Shown: positions 1-7,086, counted from the stretch's first letter. The stretch is 9,938 bases of DNA from Bacillota bacterium (GCA_023399035.1 JAEWQX010000153.1:1-9938), one strand, 5' to 3'. Numbers and translations: made by a program. The notes: a model not told the origin generated them from the sequence alone.

Positions 1-2
1 AG

Positions 3-9
3 TCCTCCT
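3..9 (-). promoter_or_regulatory. Ribosome binding site of the next operon gene (probably etfB)
   Basis: On the minus strand the bcd stop codon TAG is immediately followed by and overlaps a strong Shine-Dalgarno (TAGGAGGACT reads off the window edge). This implies another gene starts a few bases beyond the window with almost no gap. In clostridial bcs operons that gene is etfB, the electron-transfer flavoprotein beta subunit. The gene identity is inferred from gene order only. Confidence 0.6.
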
Positions 10-1147
10 ATCTTAAAATGCTTCCTGCGATAACCATCTTTTGAACTTCTGAAGTTCCTTCATAGATTTCAGTTATCTTAGCATCTCTCATCATTCTTTC
101 TACTGGATATTCCTTAGTATATCCGTAACCACCAAATAATTGTACAGCCTTAGTTGTAACATCCATTGCAACTTCTGCTGCAAATAATTTAGCTCTAGCA
201 GCATCAACTGAGTATGGCATGCCATTTTGTTTCTTCCAAGCAGCCTTGTATACTAACTGTTTTGCAGCTTCTATCTTAACGTCCATTTCAGCAATATACC
301 ATTGTAATCCTTGGAATGCTGAAAGTGGTTTTCTGAATTGTTTTCTTTCTTTCATGTATGCAACTGCTTCATCAAAAGCACCTTCTGCAATACCTAAAGC
401 TTGAGCAGCAATACCGATTCTTCCTCCATCAAGCGTTTTCATTGCTATTCCAAATCCCTTACCTTCTTTACCGATTAAGTTTTCCTTTGGCACGATACAG
501 TCTTCAAAAATTAATTCTGTAGTTGAAGATGCTCTGATACCCATCTTATTTTCTAACTTACCAATTGAGAATCCTGGGAATGATTTTTCAACTATGAAAG
601 CAGATATTCCTTTAGTTCCCATTGACTTATCAGTCATAGCAAAGATTATAAATGTTTCAGCAACTCCACCATTAGTTATGAAGATTTTTGATCCATTTAA
701 TACGTAATGATCTCCTTCTAATCTTGCAGTAGTCTGTTGACCTGCTGCGTCTGTACCAGCACCTGGTTCAGTTAAACCAAAAGCACCAATCTTCTTACCT
801 GAGCAAAGATCTGGTAAGTATTTAGCTTTTTGATCTGGTGTACCATTTTCATTGATTACTGATGCACATAATGAAGTATGAGCTGAAAGTATAACTCCTG
901 TAGTAGCACAAGCTTTTGATAATTCTTCTACAGCAATTATGTAAGAAAGAACGTCTCCGCCAGCTCCTCCAACTTCTTTAGGAAATGGGATTCCCATCAT
1001 TCCTAGTTCACCCATCTTTTTAACATTTTCCATAGGAAATCTTTCAGTTTCGTCGATTTCAGCAGCAATTGGTTTAACTTCATTTACTGCGAATTCTCTA
1101 ACCATTTGTTGTACTAATTCTTGTTCTCTAGTTAATTGGAAATTCAT
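8..1147 (-). CDS. bcd: Butyryl-CoA dehydrogenase (acyl-CoA dehydrogenase family)
   Basis: FAD enzyme that reduces crotonyl-CoA to butyryl-CoA. In clostridia it works in a cytoplasmic complex with EtfAB, which couples the step to ferredoxin reduction by flavin-based electron bifurcation (family knowledge). The 379-residue length is typical of short-chain acyl-CoA dehydrogenases. Visible motifs are the FAD/substrate segment FGLTEPGAGTDAAG near residue 125, the middle beta domain, and the C-terminal helical domain with RKQFRKPLSAFQGLQW and FGGYGYTKEYPVERMMRDAK. The YEGTSEVQ motif puts the catalytic base at Glu363. The ATG at 1147 is preceded by AAGGAGGG at a normal distance. The gene lies 77 bp after crt with no terminator between, so the two are very probably cotranscribed. 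Its stop overlaps the ribosome binding site of the following gene. Confidence 0.96.
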   Translation of the reverse strand: MNFQLTREQELVQQMVREFAVNEVKPIAAEIDETERFPMENVKKMGELGMMGIPFPKEVGGAGGDVLSYIIAVEELSKACATTGVILSAHTSLCASVINENGTPDQKAKYLPDLCSGKKIGAFGLTEPGAGTDAAGQQTTARLEGDHYVLNGSKIFITNGGVAETFIIFAMTDKSMGTKGISAFIVEKSFPGFSIGKLENKMGIRASSTTELIFEDCIVPKENLIGKEGKGFGIAMKTLDGGRIGIAAQALGIAEGAFDEAVAYMKERKQFRKPLSAFQGLQWYIAEMDVKIEAAKQLVYKAAWKKQNGMPYSVDAARAKLFAAEVAMDVTTKAVQLFGGYGYTKEYPVERMMRDAKITEIYEGTSEVQKMVIAGSILR

Positions 1148-1224
1148 TAAATTACCCTCCTTGTTAATTAAACCTTGATAACATATATATAAATCTGTAA
1201 TGGATTTGTATCTAACTTAACATA

Positions 1225-2010
1225 TTATTTATTCTGAAAATTCTTTTCTTTTCTTCTTTCTAAGAAAGCAGTCATTCCTTCAGTTTGGTCTTCTGTTGAG
1301 AAACACTTACCAAAATCTTCAGCTTCTATCATAACAGCTTTATCAATTGAAACCTGCATACCTTTGTTTATTGCGTCCTTACATAACTTAACTGCTACTG
1401 GTGCATTTGCAATAATCTTTGATGCTATTTTCTTAGCTTCATTCATAAGATCTTCTAAAGGTACAACCTTGTTAACTAATCCAATTCTGTAAGCTTCATC
1501 AGCTTTTATATTTTGAGCTGTATAAATCATTTCTTTAGCTTTTCCGAGTCCAACTATTCTAGCTAGTCTTTGAGTTCCACCAAATCCAGGTGTAATTCCC
1601 AAACCAACTTCAGGTTGTCCAAATAACGCTTTATCAGATGCTATTCTAATGTCACATGCCATAGAAATTTCGCATCCGCCTCCAAGAGCAAATCCTTGTA
1701 CTGCTGCAATAACAGGCTTGTTTAAATTTTCCAATCTTAAAAATACTTTATTTCCAAGCTCTCCAAATTCCTTTCCTTGAGCTTCATTTAAATCTTTCAT
1801 TTCAGCAATATCAGCTCCAGCTACGAAAGATTTTTCACCTGCTCCAGTTAAGATAACAGCATAAATATCATTATCATTTTCTAAATCTTCTAATACTGTA
1901 TCTAAATCTTTTAAAGTTGCAGAATTTAAAGCATTTAAAGCTTTAGGTCTATTAATTGTAACAATTGCTAAATGTCCTTCTTTTTCAAGAATCACATTTT
2001 CTAATTCCAT
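1225..2010 (-). CDS. crt: 3-hydroxybutyryl-CoA dehydratase (crotonase)
   Basis: Enoyl-CoA hydratase/isomerase family enzyme that dehydrates 3-hydroxybutyryl-CoA to crotonyl-CoA, the step before Bcd in butyrate and butanol formation. The 261-residue product shows the first oxyanion-hole segment SFVAGADIAEM (61-71), the second segment GFALGGGCEIS (106-116) with catalytic Glu114, and FGQPEVGLG with catalytic Glu134. Both glutamates sit where hydratases, as opposed to isomerases, need them. I place the start at the ATG at 2010. A longer frame begins at a TTG at 2028, but that would run through the Shine-Dalgarno AAGGGGGA (2018-2025), which lies 7 nt upstream of the ATG. First gene of the operon, followed by bcd, and preceded by promoters carrying Rex-type operators. 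Confidence 0.96.
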   Translation of the reverse strand: MELENVILEKEGHLAIVTINRPKALNALNSATLKDLDTVLEDLENDNDIYAVILTGAGEKSFVAGADIAEMKDLNEAQGKEFGELGNKVFLRLENLNKPVIAAVQGFALGGGCEISMACDIRIASDKALFGQPEVGLGITPGFGGTQRLARIVGLGKAKEMIYTAQNIKADEAYRIGLVNKVVPLEDLMNEAKKIASKIIANAPVAVKLCKDAINKGMQVSIDKAVMIEAEDFGKCFSTEDQTEGMTAFLERRKEKNFQNK

Positions 2011-2084
2011 ACTAGGATCCCCCTTCAAACGTGCTTATTTTTATAATTTTCTTACTATTTAGAATAATGGCTCTACTCCTTCAT

Positions 2085-2102
2085 TTGTTAATATTATAAC
2101 AA
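2085..2102 (-). promoter_or_regulatory. Rex operator 2 overlapping an extended -10 element
   Basis: TTGTTAATATTATAACAA (plus strand) matches the known clostridial Rex consensus TTGTTAANNNNTTAACAA with one mismatch in the half-sites, so it is the better of the two sites in the crt leader. On the minus strand the same bases contain TGTTATAAT, an extended -10 (TG at 2101-2100, TATAAT at 2098-2093) that could start RNA near 2086. No good -35 is visible for it. Rex bound here would block either this promoter or elongation from the upstream one. Assignment rests on motif match and the neighbouring rex gene. Confidence 0.72.
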
Positions 2103-2140
2103 GTGAAAGCAAAATAATTGGAGCCCTGCTCCTCAATCAG

Positions 2141-2169
2141 ATTATAATACTTTGTTAAATTTTTTGCAA
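2141..2169 (-). promoter_or_regulatory. Main sigma-A promoter of the crt-bcd operon
   Basis: Read on the minus strand, -35 TTGCAA (2169-2164), a spacer of exactly 17 nt, then a perfect -10 TATAAT (2146-2141). The start point would be near 2134, giving a leader of about 124 nt before the crt ATG. The Rex-type site at 2152-2169 covers the -35 and most of the spacer. A short stem GGAG/CTCC (2120-2132) would sit at the very 5' end of this RNA. Confidence 0.75.
2152..2169 (-). promoter_or_regulatory. Rex operator 1 over the -35 and spacer
   Basis: TTGTTAAATTTTTTGCAA (plus strand) has a perfect left half-site and a right half-site (TTTGCAA) with two differences from TTAACAA. Its position over the -35 and spacer of the promoter at 2141-2169 is ideal for repression by occlusion. 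Its centre is 67 bp from the centre of the second site at 2085-2102. Rex is known to leave DNA when NADH/NAD+ rises, which would derepress crt-bcd. Confidence 0.7.
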
Positions 2170-2340
2170 TAAAATATTACCATTTTTGAGTATTTTTTTT
2201 ATAGATTCTTTATTTTTCATAATAAGTATTAATATAATTATTCTATATAAAATTTTAATATTTTGATTATATTAGTAAGACAAGTGATTTAAACCAATAT
2301 ATATGATCAAGTATGCTCAAATCTAGATATTTCAACATAA

Positions 2341-2381
2341 AAAGCCCTATGCAGATATAACAAATATCTGCATAGGGCTTT
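2341..2381 (-). terminator. Rho-independent terminator of rex
   Basis: Perfect 18-bp stem (2341-2358 with 2364-2381, containing GCCCTATGCAGATAT) and a 5-nt loop. On the minus strand it is followed by a run of five T. It begins 13 bp after the rex stop and separates rex from the crt promoters, so rex and crt are probably separate transcripts. The remaining stretch 2170-2340 is very AT-rich and I see no gene or motif in it. Confidence 0.9.
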
Positions 2382-2393
2382 CACGTTTTATTT

Positions 2394-3029
2394 TCAACTG
2401 TCTTGTTCGTTTAATAAATAAATTAATGTCATTAAACTTTCACTCAAGTGAACATTCTCTACTTTAACATGATTTGGTACAATCAAATCCACTGGAGCAA
2501 AATTCCATATAGCTCTTACTCCGCCTTTAATTAAGTCATCTGCTACATTTTGTGCATTTTTTCTTGGAACACATATTATACCAATATCTATTTTTTCGCT
2601 TTCTAATATTGGCTTCATCTCATCAATATCACGTATTTCTACGTCTTTTATTTTCATTCCAATAAGTTTTGGATTAGCATCAAAAATTGCATCAATTCTA
2701 AATCCTAAATCTTCAAATCTCGAATAATTGGATACTGCTTGACCTATGTTACCAGCACCTACTAAGGCAGCTTTATATCCTCTATCTAAACCTAGTATAG
2801 ATTTAATCTGATTATATAGTTCTGTTACATTATAGCCATATCCCTGTTGTCCAAAGTCTCCAAAACAATTTAAGTCCTGTCTTATTTGAGATGCAGTAAA
2901 TCCAATCTTTTCTCCTAATTCCTTTGAAGAAATTCTATCTACTTCATTTCGCATAAGTTCATCAAGATATCGGTAATACTTTGGCAATCTTTTAATAACT
3001 GCCATAGATATATTTTTATTCTTCTCCAT
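2394..3029 (-). CDS. rex: Redox-sensing transcriptional repressor Rex
   Basis: Dimeric NAD(H)-responsive repressor of fermentation genes. The 211-residue length is typical. The N-terminal winged-helix (about 1-80) includes the recognition segment SQIRQDLNCFGDFG (47-60) followed by GYGYNV. The C-terminal Rossmann domain has the nucleotide loop GAGNIGQA (91-98), an acidic residue at the end of beta-2 (FDANP, 116-120), and the family segment WNFAPVDL near 175, ending in the swapped helix. ATG at 3029 follows AAGGAG by a normal 8-9 nt. The gene lies upstream of crt-bcd, as in other butyrate-forming clostridia, and the crt leader carries two candidate Rex operators. A weak Rex-like site in its own leader (3047-3064) may mean autoregulation. 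No key residue appears to be missing. Confidence 0.96.
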   Translation of the reverse strand: MEKNKNISMAVIKRLPKYYRYLDELMRNEVDRISSKELGEKIGFTASQIRQDLNCFGDFGQQGYGYNVTELYNQIKSILGLDRGYKAALVGAGNIGQAVSNYSRFEDLGFRIDAIFDANPKLIGMKIKDVEIRDIDEMKPILESEKIDIGIICVPRKNAQNVADDLIKGGVRAIWNFAPVDLIVPNHVKVENVHLSESLMTLIYLLNEQDS

Positions 3030-3046
3030 CCTATTTTCTCCTTATT

Positions 3047-3064
3047 TAGTCTAAATTTTAACAA
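3047..3064 (-). promoter_or_regulatory. Weak Rex-like site in the rex leader
   Basis: TAGTCTAAATTTTAACAA (plus strand) has a perfect right half-site TTAACAA but only 4 of 7 matches in the left half. It lies 17-35 bp upstream of the rex start codon, where a bound repressor could limit rex expression. A half-site alone is weak evidence in DNA this AT-rich. Confidence 0.25.
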
Positions 3065-3117
3065 TCCATCCTATAATTTATAATTAATTATCCTAAAATA
3101 AACACATATCTACAATT

Positions 3118-3208
3118 CTTTATACACTTTTCCCATTATATTAAATAAATATAATGCTATAATCATCAACTATAATATCAATATAATAATGGGATTCATA
3201 AAGTATAC
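3118..3208. repeat. Imperfect inverted repeat between mntP and rex
   Basis: TCCCATTAT (3131-3139) is complementary to ATAATGGGA (3186-3194). Outside these, TATAC (3121-3125) can pair with GTATA (3203-3207), and TATATT/AATATA flanks continue the pairing with a bulge. The loop is long (about 46 nt) and there is no T-run, so this is not a convincing terminator for mntP. It could sit in the rex promoter region. No other gene or clear promoter was found in 3030-3276. Confidence 0.4.
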
Positions 3209-3276
3209 ACCAACATATTATACTCCATGTTTAATAATAATACCATACTTATATATTTTTATGTCAAGTTCAATAG

Positions 3277-3846
3277 TTATATTTTTAAAATCCCCAAATG
3301 CTCTAATAAAATTTTTAATGCCATAATTATTAATATTGTTCCTCCAAAAATCCCTGCTTTATTCTTAATTATATTTCCTATAATCTTTCCAAGATATGCC
3401 GCAGTCATACTTAAAATAAAAGTAATCACACCAATTATTATAACTGCTGAAAATATATTTATGTTTAAAAAAGCAAATGTAACCCCTATTGCCAATGCAT
3501 CAATACTTGTTGCTACAGCCAAAATGATAAATGTTTTATTGCTATATTCATTTACTTCATCTTTTCCATTATTCTTTATTCCATCACTTATCATCTTCAA
3601 ACCTATTATACTTAATAAAATAAATGCAACCCAATGATCAAAGCTTTGAATATACTTTGTGAACTTAATCCCAAGTAACCATCCTATAAGCGGCATTATC
3701 CCCTGAAATAGACCAAAATAAACTCCTGATTTTATTGCTGCTTTACTCTTTTCATCTTCTGGCACACTCATCCCTATAGTCAATGATACTGCAAATGCAT
3801 CCATTGCTAATCCAATCGCTGTTAATATAATTGATAATATAGACAT
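3277..3846 (-). CDS. mntP: Manganese efflux pump MntP
   Basis: Small inner-membrane exporter that lowers cytoplasmic Mn2+ (MntP/YebN family, DUF204). The 189-residue length fits the family (about 188). Six hydrophobic segments are visible in two repeats of three. The paired acidic motifs LAMDAFAVSL (Asp16) and TSIDALAIG (Asp116) match the two conserved intramembrane aspartates of the family. I place the start at the ATG at 3846, with GGAGGA at 3852-3857. The frame can be extended to a TTG at 3876, but that passes through the ribosome binding site and lacks one of its own. It lies downstream of the cadA terminator, so it is probably a separate transcript. The upstream gap is short, and I do not see the yybP-ykoY manganese riboswitch that often precedes this family. 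Confidence 0.93.
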   Translation of the reverse strand: MSILSIILTAIGLAMDAFAVSLTIGMSVPEDEKSKAAIKSGVYFGLFQGIMPLIGWLLGIKFTKYIQSFDHWVAFILLSIIGLKMISDGIKNNGKDEVNEYSNKTFIILAVATSIDALAIGVTFAFLNINIFSAVIIIGVITFILSMTAAYLGKIIGNIIKNKAGIFGGTILIIMALKILLEHLGILKI

Positions 3847-3964
3847 AAAAATCCTCCATAATGATTTTTTTAACAAATGTTTATATCAATTTTGCTATCT
3901 ATAGTATTCCTATTACGTCTAAAAATTATGTAATTTAAAAATAATTGGTTTTTTTGTAAACAAA

Positions 3965-4010
3965 TAAAAACTGATTTTAGAATAAATTAATATCCTAAAA
4001 TCAGTTTTTA
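3965..4010 (-). terminator. Rho-independent terminator of cadA
   Basis: TAAAAACTGATTTTAG (3965-3980) pairs perfectly with its complement at 3995-4010, a 16-bp stem with a 14-nt loop. On the minus strand it lies about 20 bp after the cadA stop and its 3' arm ends in a T-rich stretch. The stem is AT-rich but long. Confidence 0.8.
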
Positions 4011-4030
4011 CTAGTAGTTATTATTTAAAT

Positions 4031-6490
4031 TTATAGCTTCAATGCTCTCATTGAATTCAATACAGCTATTAGTGTTACTCCCACATCTGCAAACACAGCT
4101 TCCCACATGCTTGACATTCCTAATGAAATAAGGATTAATACTCCAACCTTAATAACTAGGGAAAATATTATATTCTGCCATAATATTTTATTAGTCTTTC
4201 TTCCTATGGTGATAGCATCTGCTAAAGAATTAATGCTGTCTTTCATCAATACAACATCTGCTGCTTCAATTGCCGCATCAGATCCTATTCCACCCATTGC
4301 CACTCCAATATCCGCTCTGGCAAGTACAGGTGCATCATTTATACCATCACCAACAAATATAAGTTTTCCATTAAAATTCTTATCCAATAATTTTTCTACT
4401 CTATCTACCTTATCTCCAGGTAATAATTCACCATGAATTTCATCAATAGCTAATTCATTTCCTACTTTTTCAGCAACTTTTCTATTATCACCTGTAAGCA
4501 TTACAACTTTCTTTACTCCAAGTTTTTTTAATCTCTTTACTGCTTCCTTAGAATCTTCTTTTATTTCATCTTCAATTACAATACTTCCAACATACGTTCC
4601 TGATAATGCCACATATACTACTGTTCCAACAGATTCAGTTTCAATGAATTCTATATTATTATTCTTCATAAGCTTGAAATTTCCCAATAGAACTTCATCG
4701 CCATCTATTTCAGCTCTTATTCCATGACCAGATAATTCAGTATAATTTTTAATTCTATTTTTATCAATTTCTTTATTATATTCCCTGACTATAGACTGAG
4801 CTATTGGATGTGTTGAAAAACTCTCTCCAAGTGCTGCAATTTCTATTAATCTATCCTTTGAAATATTGTGTGAATTCACTTCTGAAACCTTAAAGCTTCC
4901 CTTTGTTAATGTACCTGTTTTATCTAAAACAACTACATTTACATCCTTCAGTGATTCGAGATAATTGCCACCCTTTACTAATATACCCTTTCTTGAAGCT
5001 CCTCCTATTCCTGAAAAAAGACCTAAAGGAACAGAAACTACCAATGCGCATGGACATGATACTACAAGAAATGATAATGCTCTGTAAAGCCATGTTGAAA
5101 AATCAGCATTTTTTAAGACAAAAGGTGGAATTATGGCTATTGCTACTGCTGAAAAAACAACTATAGGCGTATAATACTTGCAGAACTTTGTTATAAACTT
5201 TTCTGTATGAGCCTTTTTGCTTCCTGCATTTTCAACCATCTCTAGTATTCTGGAAATAGTAGACTCTCCAAATACTTTTGTTACCTTCACCTTAATTACA
5301 GAATTCAAATTTATAGTTCCAGACAATACTTCATCACTTATCTGTACATCTCTAGGTATTGATTCTCCTGTAAGTGCTGATGTATCAAGAGAACATTCTC
5401 CATCTATTAGAACACCATCAAGAGGTATTCTCTCACCTGGTCTTATTATAATGATGTCATCTATGTTTACCTCATCTGGAGCAACCTTTATTTCTCCATC
5501 TTCAGTAATAAGATTCGCATAATCTGCTCTTAAATCCATAAGGGATGTTATTGATTTTCTTGATCGATTAACTGCATAACCCTGGAACAGCTCTCCAATT
5601 TCATAAAATATCATTACTGCAACAGCTTCTGGATATTCACCAATAGCAAAGGCTCCTAATGTGGCAATGCTCATTAAGAAATTTTCATCAAAAATCTGAC
5701 CTCTTGATATATTCTTAAATGCAGTCATTACAATCTTTCCCCCAACTAAAACATATGATGTCAGGAATAATGCTAAATTTATATATTGCACATCTTCAAA
5801 AATAAGTGCAAGTATATACACTGCTATTCCTAACATCAAATTCCAGTTCTTTTTAAATAATCCTGCACTTTCGCTTTCTTCATTATTATGCTCAGACTCA
5901 TGTTCTTGATTATTGATGCAGCATCCACCATCACAGTGTTTATGGTCATGTTTATAGGAATGTTTATTATTTTTCTGATTGCCATATTCTTTTATAACTA
6001 CATCTGGTTCAAGTTCTTTTACTATTTTCTTTACTTCGCTGATAATCTCTTCTCTTTCTGCATTTTCCTTAAGCTTTATTGTTAACTTACTTACTGAAAA
6101 ATTCATATTAGCTTCAGCTACATATTCAAGCTTATTGACTTTAGCCTCTATTTTATTTGCACAATTAGCACAATCAAGTCCTTCTAAGATGAGTTTAATT
6201 TCACTGATCATTTTCAAACTATTATTAGAATCTGTGTTTTTCAATGGTTGTGCTATCTTTGTATACTCACTTATTTCTACATCTGGCTCCAATTCTTTTA
6301 CTATTTGGCTAATGTCATTTATTACATTTTCTTTATCAGTTTCATCTTTTAATTTTACATTCATTCTAGCTAAAGAAAAATTTACACTAGCTTCTTCTAC
6401 TTGTTCTAACTTGTTTACTCTTGCTTCTATCTTATTAGCACAATTAGCACAGTCGAGTCCTTTTAAATTTAATTTAAAATCTTTTCCCAT
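4031..6490 (-). CDS. cadA: Zn2+/Cd2+/Pb2+-exporting P1B-type ATPase with two HMA domains
   Basis: Membrane ATPase that pumps soft divalent metals out of the cell. The 819 residues contain, in order: HMA domain 1 with DCANC (Cys14, Cys17); HMA domain 2 with the same motif (Cys107, Cys110); a His/Cys-rich linker (His177-His201 with Cys186, Cys190, Cys191); the first membrane helices; TGES (374-377); the metal-binding CPC in helix 6 (479-481); the phosphorylation motif DKTGTLT with Asp523; the HP motif (561-562); GDGINDAP (714-721); and the last helices. These carry ADVG with Asp803 and LNSMR, typical of the Zn/Cd/Pb subgroup rather than copper pumps. The ATG at 6490 has AAAGGA about 9 nt upstream and a second GGAGGAG directly against it. 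It lies 86 bp after cadC and probably shares its promoter. Exact metal preference cannot be read from sequence. Confidence 0.94.
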   Translation of the reverse strand: MGKDFKLNLKGLDCANCANKIEARVNKLEQVEEASVNFSLARMNVKLKDETDKENVINDISQIVKELEPDVEISEYTKIAQPLKNTDSNNSLKMISEIKLILEGLDCANCANKIEAKVNKLEYVAEANMNFSVSKLTIKLKENAEREEIISEVKKIVKELEPDVVIKEYGNQKNNKHSYKHDHKHCDGGCCINNQEHESEHNNEESESAGLFKKNWNLMLGIAVYILALIFEDVQYINLALFLTSYVLVGGKIVMTAFKNISRGQIFDENFLMSIATLGAFAIGEYPEAVAVMIFYEIGELFQGYAVNRSRKSITSLMDLRADYANLITEDGEIKVAPDEVNIDDIIIIRPGERIPLDGVLIDGECSLDTSALTGESIPRDVQISDEVLSGTINLNSVIKVKVTKVFGESTISRILEMVENAGSKKAHTEKFITKFCKYYTPIVVFSAVAIAIIPPFVLKNADFSTWLYRALSFLVVSCPCALVVSVPLGLFSGIGGASRKGILVKGGNYLESLKDVNVVVLDKTGTLTKGSFKVSEVNSHNISKDRLIEIAALGESFSTHPIAQSIVREYNKEIDKNRIKNYTELSGHGIRAEIDGDEVLLGNFKLMKNNNIEFIETESVGTVVYVALSGTYVGSIVIEDEIKEDSKEAVKRLKKLGVKKVVMLTGDNRKVAEKVGNELAIDEIHGELLPGDKVDRVEKLLDKNFNGKLIFVGDGINDAPVLARADIGVAMGGIGSDAAIEAADVVLMKDSINSLADAITIGRKTNKILWQNIIFSLVIKVGVLILISLGMSSMWEAVFADVGVTLIAVLNSMRALKL

Positions 6491-6576
6491 ACTCCTCCAT
6501 CCTTTCTTGAATAATATGTAAATATTTATAAAACCATAATATGATGTACATATTTAATTTGTTTACATATATTGAT

Positions 6577-6942
6577 TTATTCTATTATGTGTTTAAACCC
6601 TTCATTGAATATATGCTTAATATGTTCATCTTCAAGAGAATAATAAACAACTTTTCCAACTCTTTTAAACTTTACAAGTCTTGCTACTTTTAACGTTCTT
6701 AATTGATGCGATACTGCCGATTGACTTATTCCTAAAATAGCTGATAAGTCACATACACACATTTCAGATTCAAACAATGCACATAATATTTTTATTCTTG
6801 TAGAATCTCCAAAAGCTTTAAATAATTCAGCAAGGTCATACAAAACCTCATCTTTAGGTAATACATCCTTAACTTGTCTTACAACATCTTTATGAATTAT
6901 ATTACATGAACAATTATCTATATTATTATTTTTATCGTTCAA
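6577..6942 (-). CDS. cadC: ArsR/SmtB-family metal sensor repressor, CadC type
   Basis: Dimeric winged-helix repressor that releases DNA when Cd2+, Pb2+ or Zn2+ binds. As called here it has 121 residues. The core reads ELFKAFGDSTRIKIL, then the CVCDL metal motif (Cys62, Cys64), the recognition helix SQSAVSHQLRTLK, and the wing VGKVVYYSL. N-terminal Cys11 and Cys13 with Cys62/Cys64 would form the CadC alpha-3N site. Asp105, His107, His118 and Glu121 match the spacing of the alpha-5 site. I choose the TTG at 6942 as start because AGGAGGTGG (6949-6957) precedes it by 6 nt. The longer frame from a TTG at 6972 would translate through that site and through the operator. It precedes cadA and has its own promoter and operator. 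Confidence 0.9.
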   Translation of the reverse strand: MNDKNNNIDNCSCNIIHKDVVRQVKDVLPKDEVLYDLAELFKAFGDSTRIKILCALFESEMCVCDLSAILGISQSAVSHQLRTLKVARLVKFKRVGKVVYYSLEDEHIKHIFNEGFKHIIE

Positions 6943-6959
6943 ATTTTCCACCTCCTCTG

Positions 6960-6985
6960 AACATATGAACAAATGCTCATATGTT
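6960..6985 (-). promoter_or_regulatory. CadC operator (palindrome at the transcription start)
   Basis: AACATATGA (6960-6968) and TCATATGTT (6977-6985) form a perfect 9-bp inverted repeat separated by 8 nt. The form ATATGA-N8-TCATAT is the style of operator bound by ArsR/SmtB metal sensors. It begins at about the predicted start point and ends against the cadC ribosome binding site, a position suited to autorepression of cadC-cadA. Assignment is by motif and position. Confidence 0.8.
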
Positions 6986-6992
6986 TGTTTTT

Positions 6993-7021
6993 ATTATATG
7001 ATTTTATTTCATTTTTAGCAA
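6993..7021 (-). promoter_or_regulatory. Sigma-A promoter of cadC-cadA
   Basis: On the minus strand, -35 TTGCTA (7021-7016), 17-nt spacer, perfect -10 TATAAT (6998-6993). Transcription would begin near 6986, right at the edge of the operator at 6960-6985, leaving a leader of about 44 nt to the TTG start. Confidence 0.78.
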
Positions 7022-7039
7022 TAGTTTCCTACGAAATAA

Positions 7040-7086
7040 AAAAACTATTTTAAAAGTTATATAAAATAACTCTCAAAATAGCTTTT
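7040..7086 (-). terminator. Terminator of the phospholipase C-like gene
   Basis: The arms 7040-7060 and 7066-7086 form a 21-bp stem with a 5-nt loop. Read as minus-strand RNA, all three imperfect positions become G-U pairs. On the minus strand the stem is followed by a run of T. In the plus direction the same positions would be A-C mismatches, so the hairpin is built for the minus transcript. It lies 17 bp after the stop at 7103 and insulates cadC from upstream transcription. Confidence 0.85.

Noticed and set aside
1163..1180. Rex-like half-site TTGTTAA between crt and bcd
   Set aside because: The other half (ACCTTGA) does not match, and there is no promoter there. It overlaps the bcd ribosome binding region.
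3227..3637. Plus-strand open frame opposite mntP
   Set aside because: Antisense shadow of a well-supported membrane protein gene. It is Ile/Asn-rich with no recognisable domain.
3859..3876. TTAACAA half-site upstream of mntP
   Set aside because: Only one half matches the Rex consensus. The partner is poor, and such 7-mers are expected by chance in AT-rich DNA.
3847..3964. Manganese (yybP-ykoY) riboswitch before mntP
   Set aside because: The gap is short, and none of the conserved riboswitch sequence or paired stems could be found.
5979..6521. Plus-strand open frame of 180 codons opposite cadA
   Set aside because: It is antisense to the two HMA domains, low in complexity (Ser/Leu/Phe-rich), repeats because the HMA segments repeat, and lacks a convincing ribosome binding site.
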